This document shows positions 43,412 through 52,429 of a DNA stretch of 64,000 nt, piece by piece. This DNA comes from Cyclobacterium sp. SYSU L10401. Lineage in GTDB: Bacteria; Bacteroidota; Bacteroidia; Cytophagales; Cyclobacteriaceae. The position numbers were made by a program, and so were the translations under genes. Under the pieces are notes generated by a model, which saw nothing but the letters and a program-made list of their open reading frames with translations, was not told the origin of the DNA and ran no database searches. The stretch's first letter is position 1; the number at the start of each line of letters is the position of its first letter. The stretch covers positions 186,001 to 250,000 of the forward strand of contig NZ_WOFO01000002.1 in the NCBI RefSeq assembly GCF_010993705.1, written 5' to 3'.

Positions 43412-43565
43412 CTTTCAAAGGCATCTCTTTCATTTTGTCTATGTATTGCTTGTCCACGCGGATGACCCACCAAAACATGCAAACAAAGAAAATCACAAAT
43501 ATAAGCAGGGAAATAATGGGATATATTTCAATATTTTCAATCGATCTTAAAATTTCTTTTTGCAT
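43374..43565 (-). CDS. ccoQ: CcoQ-like small subunit
   Basis: This 63-residue protein has one helix (YPIISLLIFVIFFVCMFWWVI) followed by a charged tail. It sits between ccoNO and ccoP, as ccoQ does. Sequence is poorly conserved in this family, so the call leans on position, size and topology. It overlaps ccoP. Confidence 0.75.
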   Translation of the reverse strand: MQKEILRSIENIEIYPIISLLIFVIFFVCMFWWVIRVDKQYIDKMKEMPLKDETQKDESYENV

Positions 43566-43577
43566 AACTGTTAAGAA

Positions 43578-45710
43578 TTAAGGGTTAGTTGCGGTGCTTT
43601 TACTAATATCCGTACCCAAGCGCTGTAAGTAAGCAATAAGGGCCACAATTTCTGAATCAGGCAATACTTCTACCCCGGATTCCTGAAGTCCTGCTACGAT
43701 TTCGCTGGCTTGTGCCTGCAGGTCCTTGATAGCAGTTTCGTCATATCCTTCAGGATAGGGAACACCTAATTTTTGCATGGTCCTTATTTTTGCTCCAATA
43801 TTGCTATGGTCCATGATATTGGTGGTCATCCAGGGATAGGGAGGCATTAAGGAGCCGGGAGACATGGTCCTTGGATCTACCATGTGGTGGTAATGCCAGC
43901 TGTCGGGGTACTTACCTCCAACCCGGTGTAAGTCAGGTCCGGTACGTTTGGATCCCCATAAGAAAGGCCGATCGTATACAAATTCACCTGCTTTGGAGTA
44001 TTCACCATAACGCTCCGTTTCAGAACGAAATGGCCGTATCATTTGGGAATGGCAGCCCACACAACCATTAGAGATATATAAATCCCTTCCCTGCAATTCC
44101 AGTGGTGTATAGGGGGTAACACTGCTAATCGTAGGCACATTGGATTTAATGAGAATGGTAGGAATGATTTCCACCACCCCACCGATCAGGATGGCCACGG
44201 TAGCCAGGATGGTAAAGAAAACAGGTTTCCTTTCCCATGCTCTGTGCCAAAACTCACCCTTGGTAGATACATGTTTGGCCAGGGCTGGTGCCTCATCTGC
44301 CTCTTCCTCCTGGAAAACCCCGGATGCGGCGGTTTTGACCAGGTTATACACCATGATAATGGCTCCGGAGAGATAAAGCAGTCCTCCAAAAGCCCGCAGC
44401 ATGTACATGGGGACAATCTGGATGACGGTTTCCAAAAAATTAGGATAGGCCAACCTGCCTGCATCCCCAAATTCTTTCCACATCAAGCTTTGGGTAAGGG
44501 CCGCCACATACATGGGCAATGCGTAAAACAAGATACCCATGGTACCCAGCCAGAAATGGGTATTGGCCAATTTTACGGAATACAAATTCGTTTTCCACAT
44601 TTTCGGCCACAACCAATACAGCATGGAAAATGTCAAAAAGCCATTCCAACCCAGTCCCCCAATATGAACATGGGCTACTATCCAGTCGGTATAGTGGGCA
44701 ATAGCATTGACATTTTTAAGTGAAAGTAAGGGGCCTTCGAAAGTAGCCATGCCGTAAGCCGTAACGGCCACCACCATAAATTTCAGTACCGGATCTACCC
44801 TTACCTTATCCCAGGCACCTCTAAGGGTCAGAAGTCCATTTACCATTCCTCCCCAGGATGGAGCAATCAGCATAATAGAAAAAGCAACGCCCAACACCTG
44901 GGCCCATTCAGGCAGGGCTGTGTATAACAAATGGTGGGGTCCTGCCCAGATATAGATAAAAATCAGGGACCAGAAGTGGATGATGGATAATTTATAGGAA
45001 TATACCGGCCTGTTGGCCGCCTTGGGCAGGTAATAATACATCAGGCCCAGAAAAGGGGTAGTCAGGAAAAATGCCACCGCATTGTGTCCATACCACCATT
45101 GCACCAAAGCATCCTGAACCCCTGCATAGGCGGAATAACTTTTGAAAAGGGACACGGGTAAAGCAAGGGAATTGAAAATGTGAAGTACTGCTACTGTCAC
45201 AAAGGAGGCCAGGTAAAACCAAATGGCCACATACATGTGCTTTTCCCTGCGCTTGATCAGGGTACCGATCATATTGGCACCAAAAGCTACCCAGACAATG
45301 GTAATGGCGATATCAATGGGCCATTCCAGTTCAGCGTATTCCTTGGAGGAGGTCAGGCCCAAAGGAAGGGTAATGACCGCAGACAGAATGATGGCCTGCC
45401 AGCCCCAAAAATGAAACCAACTCAATGTCTTGTTCCACATCGGCGCCTTCAATAGGCGGGGCATGGAATAATAAACACCGGCAAAAATGGCATTCCCAAC
45501 AAATGCAAAAATGACAGCATTTGTGTGCAATGGCCTGAGCCTGCCAAAAGTTGTGTAAGGATTTCCCAGATTGGCCTCGGGAAGGAATAACTGGGTAGCA
45601 GCAAGTACCCCTATGAGCATTCCGGCCAAACCCCATATAATGGTCGCTGCACCAAAGTATTTTACGATCTTGTTATCGTAACTAAACTGTTCAAGTGTTG
45701 TTCCTGACAT
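43578..45710 (-). CDS. ccoNO: cbb3 oxidase CcoN-CcoO fusion
   Basis: The 710-residue protein fuses the catalytic subunit and the monohaem subunit. The CcoN part has a haem ligand in RPLHTNAVIFAF, copper B and haem ligands in WWYGHNAVAFFL, IWAGPHHLLY and IVAHVHIGGLGWN, and about 12 helices. CcoO begins after about 480, with a helix and then the haem motif GCVGCHSQMIRPF near 553 and axial Met in the MSPGSLMPPYP region. The enzyme reduces O2 with high affinity and pumps protons. Fusion of N and O is normal in Bacteroidota. It begins next to the end of ccoS. Confidence 0.96.
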   Translation of the reverse strand: MSGTTLEQFSYDNKIVKYFGAATIIWGLAGMLIGVLAATQLFLPEANLGNPYTTFGRLRPLHTNAVIFAFVGNAIFAGVYYSMPRLLKAPMWNKTLSWFHFWGWQAIILSAVITLPLGLTSSKEYAELEWPIDIAITIVWVAFGANMIGTLIKRREKHMYVAIWFYLASFVTVAVLHIFNSLALPVSLFKSYSAYAGVQDALVQWWYGHNAVAFFLTTPFLGLMYYYLPKAANRPVYSYKLSIIHFWSLIFIYIWAGPHHLLYTALPEWAQVLGVAFSIMLIAPSWGGMVNGLLTLRGAWDKVRVDPVLKFMVVAVTAYGMATFEGPLLSLKNVNAIAHYTDWIVAHVHIGGLGWNGFLTFSMLYWLWPKMWKTNLYSVKLANTHFWLGTMGILFYALPMYVAALTQSLMWKEFGDAGRLAYPNFLETVIQIVPMYMLRAFGGLLYLSGAIIMVYNLVKTAASGVFQEEEADEAPALAKHVSTKGEFWHRAWERKPVFFTILATVAILIGGVVEIIPTILIKSNVPTISSVTPYTPLELQGRDLYISNGCVGCHSQMIRPFRSETERYGEYSKAGEFVYDRPFLWGSKRTGPDLHRVGGKYPDSWHYHHMVDPRTMSPGSLMPPYPWMTTNIMDHSNIGAKIRTMQKLGVPYPEGYDETAIKDLQAQASEIVAGLQESGVEVLPDSEIVALIAYLQRLGTDISKSTATNP

Positions 45711-45711
45711 A

Positions 45712-45894
45712 TCACTTCGATTTATTAGGTGTTTTTTTATTTGTTTTATTTTTTACTTTTTGCTCAAATAATATTCTGATAGCTGGGGTATGCTGGTCAT
45801 CAAATTGGCCACTTTTCATGGCCTTAAAAAACAACCACAAAAAACCGCCTGCCAACAGTAAACTCACGCCAATCAATACAAAAATTACTTCCAT
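45712..45894 (-). CDS. ccoS: CcoS
   Basis: This 60-residue protein consists of one membrane helix (VIFVLIGVSLLLAGGFLWLFF) and the typical CcoS stretch KSGQFDDQHTPAIRILFE. It is required for cofactor insertion in cbb3 oxidase. It overlaps the end of ccoI by ten bases and is followed directly by ccoNO. Confidence 0.9.
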   Translation of the reverse strand: MEVIFVLIGVSLLLAGGFLWLFFKAMKSGQFDDQHTPAIRILFEQKVKNKTNKKTPNKSK

Positions 45895-48338
45895 GTGTCC
45901 GGGGTTTTATGGTTCAATCCTCTTCTGTAAGCCAGGAAATTGGTAGCCATAGTGGTAAACAAAACCACTGAGATACTACTTGCAGGCATTAAAATAGCAC
46001 ATAATACAGGACTTACCAAACCCTGAACGGCAAAGAAAATTCCTACTGCATTATAAGTAAAACTCAGTGCAAAACTACTTTTGATCACCTTTCTGCCGGC
46101 TTTCGCATAATCCAGAAATTGGGGCAATTGGCTAAGCCTTTCTCCATCCAGAATGGCATCACTGGCCGGACTGAAATGGGATATATTATCGCTGACGGCA
46201 ATGCCTACCTGGCTGACCCTGAGTGCCCCGGCATCATTTAATCCATCCCCTACCATCAAAACCTGCTTACCTGAATGCTGAAGACCCTGGATATGGGTCA
46301 GTTTATCAGCAGGGCTTTGCTGGAAATGCATGCATATTTCATCGCCCAACTCCTTCTCCAAAAACTGCCTTTCATGGTCCAGGTCTCCTGAAAGCAGGTG
46401 AACAGAGAAATTATTTTTTAATTCCTGCACCATCTTACCCATTCCATTCCTGAAACCGCTGTCAATGAAAAACGTCCCCAAATGAACTCCTTCTACGAAA
46501 AAGTAAACTTTATTACCCCTTGAGCTCATTTTATCATCAGGCTGTAAACCTAAAAAAGAAGCTGACCCAAGAGCAATCTTTTGAGATTTATAAACCGCCC
46601 TCAGCCCTTTACCGGGGATTTCCTCCAGTGCGTCCAAATCAGCAAGAGCAACCTGCCCCAACCAGCGGTTTATCCGGTTGCTCAAAGGATGAACCGAATA
46701 ACTCACTAAAGCTTTTAAAACCCTTTGCGTTTCATCTGAAAGCTTTTCCCCTTCATACCTTATTTTGGCATTGGCTGGTGAGGTGAGGGTACCTGTTTTA
46801 TCAAACACCAAGGTATTTACTTCAGCCAGGTTTTCGATTACCTCTGAATTTTTCAGATAGAAGCCACTTTTACCAAATATCCGCATGATATTCCCCAAGG
46901 TAAATGGTGTGGACATGGCCAGCGCACAGGGGCAGGTAATGATCAGGACAGCAGTAAAAGCCTTGATACCCATAGATAGGTCATGCATGCTCCAATAAAG
47001 CAAAGCACTACAAGCAATCAATAAAATGGTAAAGGTAAACTTTCCGCTGATCCGATTGGCCAGAGAGGCCAGAGAATCCTTTTGCTCATTTTTGGAAAAA
47101 GCTTCGTGGTTCCACAGATCCGTCAGGTATCCCTGGGAAGGTGATTTTTGAACCGCAAGGTTGATGGCCGGGCCTTTTTGCCTCCCACCAGCATAAATCA
47201 GCGCGCCTTTTCGGTGGCCAACAGGCACCTCCTCACCAGTCACAAAACTATAATCTATAGCAGCTTCCTGGTCCAATAAAATACTATCTGCAGGCACCAG
47301 TTCTTCATTTCTAACCCTGATGATATCACCTACCTGGACCTTCATTAAAGGAATAACTTCCTCCTGGTCTCTTTTCAATCTGGTCACCGCAATGGGAAAA
47401 TAAGCCGTGTAATCCCTGTCAAAAGAAAGGGTATCAAAAGTCTTTTGCTGATACCACCTGCCCAGTAATAAAAAGAAAAGTAGGCCTCCGAGGGTATCCA
47501 GATAGCCTTCCTGCCCCATTAAAAATATTTCAAACAAGCTGTAAGCAAATAGGGTTACGATTCCAATGGCTATAGGAACATCCATATTTACGGTTCGGTT
47601 TTTCAAAGCCAGCCAAGCCGATTGGTAATAATCGGTAGCAGCATAGAAAAATACCGGTAAGGAAAGCAATACATTCAGGTATTGAAACAACTCTTTGAAA
47701 CCCTGCTCCAATAATTCAGCTTCGGAAAAATATTCAGGAAGGCTGAAAAACATCATGTTTCCAAAGCAGAAACCAGCTACGGCCAATTTGTAGATCAACT
47801 TCCTGTCTGTTTTTGGCTTTATTCTGACATCCAGATCAGACAGGTTGATCCGTGGTTCATATCCTATTCTTGCCATAAGGGCCACAGTATCCCTCAGGCT
47901 GATCAGGTCCTGCTGAAACTTAACCTGAACCTTTTTTTTGAGGAAATCTACCCTGGAGGAGATAATACCTTCGTGCAACCTGTTCAGGTTTTCGAGCAAC
48001 CAAATACAGGAAGCGCAATGGACCATGGGTACGTAAAAAGTGACATGGGTCTGTTCATCGTCCTGGAAATCAACCAATTTCCCTGAAACGTCCTTGTCTT
48101 CCAAATAGTCAAACCGGTTGTTTCTGGTTGACTGATTTTTTTGAGTATTACCCGGTGCATCGGCCAGATCATAGTAATCACACAGGTCATTTTCTGACAA
48201 CACATCATATACCGTACGACATCCGGTACAACAGAAATCTTTTCCCTCATGACGAAGTCCATCTCCCTCGCAGGGTTCACCACAATGATAGCAGGAAGTT
48301 TGCTGCTTTTTTTCCTTTTGGGTAGATGTATTATCCAT
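45885..48338 (-). CDS. ccoI: CcoI/FixI-type copper P1B ATPase
   Basis: The 817-residue protein starts with a Cys-rich zinc-ribbon-like segment (CYHCGEPC, then FCCTGC), a metal-binding HMA-like domain with MVHCASCIW, and then the P1B core. That core has the CPC motif (TCPCALAMSTPF), phosphorylation site DKTGTLT, actuator TGEE, and hinge VGDGLNDAGAL. This is the ATPase that exports copper for cbb3 assembly, not for detoxification. It is the first gene of the oxidase operon and has an FNR-type palindrome 37 bases upstream. Confidence 0.95.
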   Translation of the reverse strand: MDNTSTQKEKKQQTSCYHCGEPCEGDGLRHEGKDFCCTGCRTVYDVLSENDLCDYYDLADAPGNTQKNQSTRNNRFDYLEDKDVSGKLVDFQDDEQTHVTFYVPMVHCASCIWLLENLNRLHEGIISSRVDFLKKKVQVKFQQDLISLRDTVALMARIGYEPRINLSDLDVRIKPKTDRKLIYKLAVAGFCFGNMMFFSLPEYFSEAELLEQGFKELFQYLNVLLSLPVFFYAATDYYQSAWLALKNRTVNMDVPIAIGIVTLFAYSLFEIFLMGQEGYLDTLGGLLFFLLLGRWYQQKTFDTLSFDRDYTAYFPIAVTRLKRDQEEVIPLMKVQVGDIIRVRNEELVPADSILLDQEAAIDYSFVTGEEVPVGHRKGALIYAGGRQKGPAINLAVQKSPSQGYLTDLWNHEAFSKNEQKDSLASLANRISGKFTFTILLIACSALLYWSMHDLSMGIKAFTAVLIITCPCALAMSTPFTLGNIMRIFGKSGFYLKNSEVIENLAEVNTLVFDKTGTLTSPANAKIRYEGEKLSDETQRVLKALVSYSVHPLSNRINRWLGQVALADLDALEEIPGKGLRAVYKSQKIALGSASFLGLQPDDKMSSRGNKVYFFVEGVHLGTFFIDSGFRNGMGKMVQELKNNFSVHLLSGDLDHERQFLEKELGDEICMHFQQSPADKLTHIQGLQHSGKQVLMVGDGLNDAGALRVSQVGIAVSDNISHFSPASDAILDGERLSQLPQFLDYAKAGRKVIKSSFALSFTYNAVGIFFAVQGLVSPVLCAILMPASSISVVLFTTMATNFLAYRRGLNHKTPDTWK

Positions 48339-48374
48339 TTGGCGGCAATTTAATTCACCTTCAAAGCTAAAAAC

Positions 48375-48388
48375 ATGACAAAGATCAT
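48375..48388. promoter_or_regulatory. FNR/CRP-family operator upstream of ccoI
   Basis: ATGACAAAGATCAT fits the TGA-N6-TCA core of the FNR/FixK family (ATGAC-N4-ATCAT) and lies between the Usp-like gene and the ccoI start. Oxygen-responsive or FixK-type regulation of cbb3 operons is well known. This is a pattern match only. Confidence 0.6.
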
Positions 48389-48401
48389 TTAATATAGTGA
48401 T

Positions 48402-49031
48402 TTAATTGGCCAAATAAAATGAAAGCCTGTCATACCACATGCCGCCTTTATAAAAATGGAATAATACTTTGGCCAGGTCCGCCTGGTTATTCTTTGAGGT
48501 AACCAAAATAGTACATTGATGCTTAACAGCATAGGACCAAAAATCCCCGATTCTATTGAAGTTAAATTTGATAAATGAAGTTTCTGCGATATGGCTGCTT
48601 ACTTCCTGTATGATTTCTTGTTCCTCTTTTAATTTGGATCTGGGTATAAATGCAGGTGAAATGATGGTGGCTTTGCTATCCTGAATATTAGGGGCAAAAA
48701 GCGCAAGAAAATGTTTGATGATCCTGGCCGAAGAGGGACTGCCATCATAATGAAAAAGCAGGCGCTCAAAAGATAATTCACGATCGTAAAGGAGCACTGG
48801 TATATCGCAGGGTTCGTTTTCAAGATTTTTGGGATGATCCAGACCATGCAGCCAGTCCAACACTTTAGGCAAATGAGCCGTATACAGTCGTACGGTGGCG
48901 TTCGGTAATAAATTTTTCCCTACAGATTTGCTGCCAACATGTGCACCGAAATCCTGATCCGGGGGGAGATTGGTGTGAGCTGTAATGATGTCACCGGGAA
49001 AAGAAAATTGAGTGTCCAGCTTGGTTTGCAT
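48402..49031 (-). CDS. Universal-stress-protein-like protein
   Basis: This 209-residue protein has Usp-type features in its second half: RLLFHYDGSPSSARIIKHFL resembles the domain start, and a C-terminal region HQCTILVTSKNNQADL follows. It lacks a clear N-terminal ATP-binding copy. It directly precedes ccoI, with FNR-type sites both upstream and downstream. Usp genes are often co-regulated with microaerobic respiration. The family call is moderate, since the N-terminal part is not clearly recognisable. Confidence 0.55.
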   Translation of the reverse strand: MQTKLDTQFSFPGDIITAHTNLPPDQDFGAHVGSKSVGKNLLPNATVRLYTAHLPKVLDWLHGLDHPKNLENEPCDIPVLLYDRELSFERLLFHYDGSPSSARIIKHFLALFAPNIQDSKATIISPAFIPRSKLKEEQEIIQEVSSHIAETSFIKFNFNRIGDFWSYAVKHQCTILVTSKNNQADLAKVLFHFYKGGMWYDRLSFYLAN

Positions 49032-49102
49032 GAGCCTGTCTTTTTTTTACAAATCTAAATCATGGGACTAAGTAGAACAGTGATTTATATTTAGGCTCAA
49101 AT

Positions 49103-49116
49103 ATGATAAAAGTCAT
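49103..49116. promoter_or_regulatory. FNR/CRP-family operator upstream of the Usp-like gene
   Basis: ATGATAAAAGTCAT matches TGA-N6-TCA (TGA-TAAAAG-TCA) in the region between the Usp-like gene and the SIMPL gene, about 73 bases upstream of the former and about 107 upstream of the latter. A second near-match (TGATAAAATCA, spacing five) follows at 49121-49131 and is not counted. Both divergent genes could be controlled. Confidence 0.55.
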
Positions 49117-49222
49117 ATTTTGATAAAATCAGTTTAAAATTCTATCTGCCATTTTATTTGTAGCAAAAAAATTTTAAATGGCTCTGTTTTTAACGAAATT
49201 TACCAACTAACAAGTGCTGAAC

Positions 49223-49954
49223 ATGAAACAACACCTAACTGCGATTATCTTTGCCTTATCCATCCTGGGATCTGCCATTGTTCTGGGTAATGCCTACCGG
49301 AAGAGAAGTCTTGAAGCGACCAAAATTTCCGTTACCGGACTGGGTGAAACTGATTTTATTTCTGATCTGATTGTATGGGAAGGTATATTTGAGAAACAAG
49401 CAAACTCGCTGGGAGAAGCTTATTCAGGTCTCGAAGCCGACCGAAAGGCCGTAACCGAATACCTTAATTCCAAAGGAATTGCTTCTGAGGAAATCGTATT
49501 CAGTGCCGTGCAAACCAGACAAAATACCCGGGCTGAGTATAACAATGAGGGACGATATATGGGGGAGACTTTTTTGGGATATATCTTGAGCCAAACGATC
49601 AGCATAGAATCCAGAGAGGTAGAAAAAGTAGAGAAAATGGCGCGTGAAATTACCGAGTTGCTCAACAAGGAAATTCAATTTTATTCACAGGCCCCCAGGT
49701 ATTATTTCACCCAGCTGGCGGACCTCAAAATTGAACTTATATCCGAGGCCACCGAAGACGCCAGAATCAGAGCTGAAAAAATTGCAGAAAACTCCGGAGC
49801 TACGCTGGGCAAACTGATTACAGCCAATATGGGTATTTTTCAAATTACCGGGCAAAACTCAGGTGAAGACTATTCCTGGGGAGGAACTTTCAATACCTCT
49901 TCAAAAGCAAAGACTGCCTCCATCACCATGAAACTGGATTACCGTATCAAATAG
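49223..49954 (+). CDS. SIMPL (DUF541) domain protein
   Basis: From the ATG at 49223 the product is 243 residues, with an N-terminal membrane anchor or signal (MKQHLTAIIFALSILGSAIV). A SIMPL/DUF541 domain follows: ATKISVTGLGETDFISDLIV near the start, then EDARIRAEKIAENSGATLG and KTASITMKLDYRIK at the end. An upstream GTG at 49214 is possible but less likely. The family is envelope-associated, of unclear function, and also known as OMP28/signalling molecule associated with mouse pelle-like kinase. It is followed two bases later by a small DUF5522 gene. Confidence 0.85.
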   Translation: MKQHLTAIIFALSILGSAIVLGNAYRKRSLEATKISVTGLGETDFISDLIVWEGIFEKQANSLGEAYSGLEADRKAVTEYLNSKGIASEEIVFSAVQTRQNTRAEYNNEGRYMGETFLGYILSQTISIESREVEKVEKMAREITELLNKEIQFYSQAPRYYFTQLADLKIELISEATEDARIRAEKIAENSGATLGKLITANMGIFQITGQNSGEDYSWGGTFNTSSKAKTASITMKLDYRIK

Positions 49955-49956
49955 CC

Positions 49957-50121
49957 ATGAGCAAGAAAAATCAACTTCCTCCGGCCCATTTACTCCAGGA
50001 AGGTATTCATTATTATTATGAAGGGCCTTTAATGGTTTTCACCAAGGCATACCACCTGCTTAGGGGCTATTGTTGCAGCAATGGCTGCAGGCACTGTCCC
50101 TATGGCAGGGAAAAAAGTTAA
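49957..50121 (+). CDS. Small DUF5522-like Cys-rich protein (54 residues)
   Basis: The frame starts with ATG at 49957, two bases after the stop of the SIMPL gene, and ends with TAA at 50121. It encodes HLLQEGIHYYYEGPLMVFTK followed by the motif YCCSNGCRHCPYG, typical of DUF5522 proteins. The four-cysteine pattern suggests metal or Fe-S binding. Its tight spacing implies co-transcription with the SIMPL gene. Function is unknown. Confidence 0.8.
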   Translation: MSKKNQLPPAHLLQEGIHYYYEGPLMVFTKAYHLLRGYCCSNGCRHCPYGREKS

Positions 50122-50128
50122 GTAAGGA

Positions 50129-50980
50129 TTACCTGCCAGATTTAAAGGTTCCCAACTGGGTTATTTCATAGCCCTCCGGATAGGTATCCCGCTTTCTTTG
50201 GGTGCCCAGGCGGGGCAGCTTCCTCTCAGGCAAAACGCTTAAAATAAACGCCCTTGTTTTCAACGCTACCTTCACCAGCAACTGTAAGGATTTCGGTGGA
50301 TCCGGAAACCCCATGGCCTTTCTGAGTGGTACATCCATCAAACAGAAAGCCAGGTACCGCCCCGGTACAAAAAGCCATTCCGGTAAATAAAAACCCAATA
50401 GCAAATCCAAGGTTTTTTGCCCCAGCAGCCGGTTGGATGGGTGAAAAGTTAAATGCTCCCTTTCATATTCCAGGTTAAAGGATTCAAACGATTCAAGAGT
50501 TGTCGGAACCTCCCGAATTCCCATGCTTTTGGCCAACTCCCTGTAGTTAACAAAAATCGCTTCTTTTTCCATCGCTGTAAATGGCCTCCAGCCCCAGCTA
50601 TCCATCCACCTGATGGGTTCAAAAATAAAGGTAGACAGCACATAGAGGTAGTCCTGATTGGGAATTTTAAACCGCCCATGCATGGCATTCATGCGCTCAA
50701 TGGCGGCCCTACCCCGCTGGCTGTCTTTTCCGTGCTCCAATATTTCATAAAGGATCAGCTCTGTATCATCATAGCGCTTCCGGGTCCTATTTGTAAATTC
50801 CCCTGTAGCAGCCAGTAGTCTGGAAATGGAGGGCACGGCAAAAGTCCGGAACAAAGCAAATTCCAGTGCTTTCTCCATATCCCAGGGGAAACAGTGGAAA
50901 GAAAGCAAAAAGGCAATTTTTTCATGGTCCTCTACGGGGTGCAATCGCCTTATTTGTCTGGTAAATGGTTTATTGCTCAT
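50129..50980 (-). CDS. MpaB-prime/DUF2236 family oxygenase-like protein
   Basis: From the ATG at 50980 (MSNKPFTRQIRRLHPVEDHE) the protein has 283 residues. An upstream ATG at 51037 would add 19 residues. It contains the family stretches LLAATGEFTNRTRKRYDDTE, FIFEPIRWMDSWGWRP and VNYRELAKSMGI, matching DUF2236 (oxygenase MpaB family). Such proteins may be haem- or iron-dependent. The end is convergent with the DUF5522 gene. Confidence 0.8.
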   Translation of the reverse strand: MSNKPFTRQIRRLHPVEDHEKIAFLLSFHCFPWDMEKALEFALFRTFAVPSISRLLAATGEFTNRTRKRYDDTELILYEILEHGKDSQRGRAAIERMNAMHGRFKIPNQDYLYVLSTFIFEPIRWMDSWGWRPFTAMEKEAIFVNYRELAKSMGIREVPTTLESFESFNLEYEREHLTFHPSNRLLGQKTLDLLLGFYLPEWLFVPGRYLAFCLMDVPLRKAMGFPDPPKSLQLLVKVALKTRAFILSVLPERKLPRLGTQRKRDTYPEGYEITQLGTFKSGR

Positions 50981-51117
50981 GGCATATTTTCCATTAGGGG
51001 TACAATTTAACCAGGAGAAACCATGCATCAAAACCACCAGATCACTAAAAAGATAAATTGCTTTGGGAAAAATTATTCCACATTGTTTATTTTCGAACCT
51101 TAACTCAGGAACCTGAC

Positions 51118-51987
51118 ATGCAAAAATCGCTCATACTCCTATTCTTTTGTACACTTCCCTATGCCATAAATGCTCGACAGAACACTGTTCACCCATGGAA
51201 AATAGTGGCCGCAGAAACCGGGGAAACCGTAGAACTACCGGCAATTATAGCTGCTATGGATAAAGCCCAAATCCTGGTATTCGGTGAGGAACATGATGAC
51301 AGCATTACCCACGTATTGCAGAAAAAGCTGTACCAGGGCTTGATTGCAAAACATAAGAAGGTGACCTTGAGCCTGGAGATGTTTGAAAGAGATGTTCAGC
51401 TTGTCATGGACGAGTACCTTTCCGGGTTGATTACAGAAGCCAAACTTGTAGAAGAGGGCCGGGCCTGGAGCAATTATCGGGATTATGCACCACTGGTCAA
51501 CCTGGCCCAAGAAAAAGACCAGCTGGTATCGGCTGCCAATGTTCCCGGAAGGTATGCGAATATGGTTAGCAGAAAGGGTTTGGGTGCGTTGGCATTACTG
51601 GACCGAAAGGCCAAAAGTTATTTTGCCTTATTCCAGCCCCCGGGTAAAGAGGATGCCTATTTTATAAAGTTCCATGAGGCTATGGGGGAACATGCCCAGC
51701 ACATGGGACCCCGATATTTTAATGCGCAATTGCTCAGGGATGCTACCATGGCCGAAAGCATTCTTCAATCCTGGCGCAAAAACCGGAAAACCAAAATCCT
51801 GCACGTTACGGGCAGATTCCATAGCGATGAGGGATTAGGAACGGTCAATGAATTAAAGCAAAGAAAAAAAAATCTAAGAATTATTACCATATCCTCCTTC
51901 CCTTCACCGGATTTCCAAAACCCGGATTTCAAAGCGATTCAATCCTTGGCAGATTACATTATCCTGACAAAACCACCGGGAAAATAA
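51118..51987 (+). CDS. ChaN-like haem-binding/iron-regulated protein
   Basis: From the ATG at 51118 the product is 289 residues with a signal peptide (SLILLFFCTLPYAINA). The DUF399/ChaN domain shows ILVFGEEHDDSITHVLQKKL, TLSLEMFERDVQ and TKILHVTGRFHSDEGLGTV. Campylobacter ChaN binds haem on the surface. A longer frame from 51058 has no signal of its own and is not preferred. The gene diverges from the MpaB-like gene. Confidence 0.85.
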   Translation: MQKSLILLFFCTLPYAINARQNTVHPWKIVAAETGETVELPAIIAAMDKAQILVFGEEHDDSITHVLQKKLYQGLIAKHKKVTLSLEMFERDVQLVMDEYLSGLITEAKLVEEGRAWSNYRDYAPLVNLAQEKDQLVSAANVPGRYANMVSRKGLGALALLDRKAKSYFALFQPPGKEDAYFIKFHEAMGEHAQHMGPRYFNAQLLRDATMAESILQSWRKNRKTKILHVTGRFHSDEGLGTVNELKQRKKNLRIITISSFPSPDFQNPDFKAIQSLADYIILTKPPGK

Positions 51988-52276
51988 CATCACGGTTGAA
52001 TTTTTTTTTGTTAATTGAACCATTGAATCAGAGCAAAACTATGGTTAATTCAAATGCTTAACCGTGATTTTAAATTTTATGATAACAATTTTCCTATGAG
52101 GATTGCCGGAAAAAAAACACCTTGTTTGACAGGCAAGCTTTACTACTGGTCCGGGGAGGTATGCCTTGTTTCAAAAATTAAATGTCGGGTGGATGTCGGG
52201 AAAAAATCAAGATTTATTCAAGTCGAATTAAAAAAAACTCTGTTTATTGCCTGAGAAATCAAATCAAAAATCAGCC

Positions 52277-52408
52277 ATGAAACAACCTGCTTTACCCGGT
52301 TTGGTGATATTGACCGTATTTGAAATTTTCTGCCTTTTATTGCTATTCAGGTGTTTTAAAAAAATTACCTCAGAAAGAGAAATCTCCAAATCATTAAAAA
52401 CCACCTGA
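52277..52408 (+). CDS. Small single-helix membrane peptide (43 residues)
   Basis: An ATG at 52277 and TGA at 52408 frame MKQPALPGLVILTVFEIFCL followed by LLLFRCFKK and a charged tail. One transmembrane helix and positive residues after it suggest an inner-membrane micropeptide. It lies between the ChaN-like gene and the ArsC-like gene with no family match I know. A chance frame cannot be excluded. Confidence 0.35.
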   Translation: MKQPALPGLVILTVFEIFCLLLLFRCFKKITSEREISKSLKTT

Positions 52409-52429
52409 CAAAATTGAAAAGGGAGATTG

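Noticed and set aside
49121-49131. Third FNR-like site TGATAAAATCA
   Set aside because: The spacer is five instead of six bases, so it does not fit the dimer geometry.
52054-52254. Plus-strand frame of 66 residues after the ChaN-like gene
   Set aside because: Lys-rich, no motif, no good start context. A chance frame is likelier.
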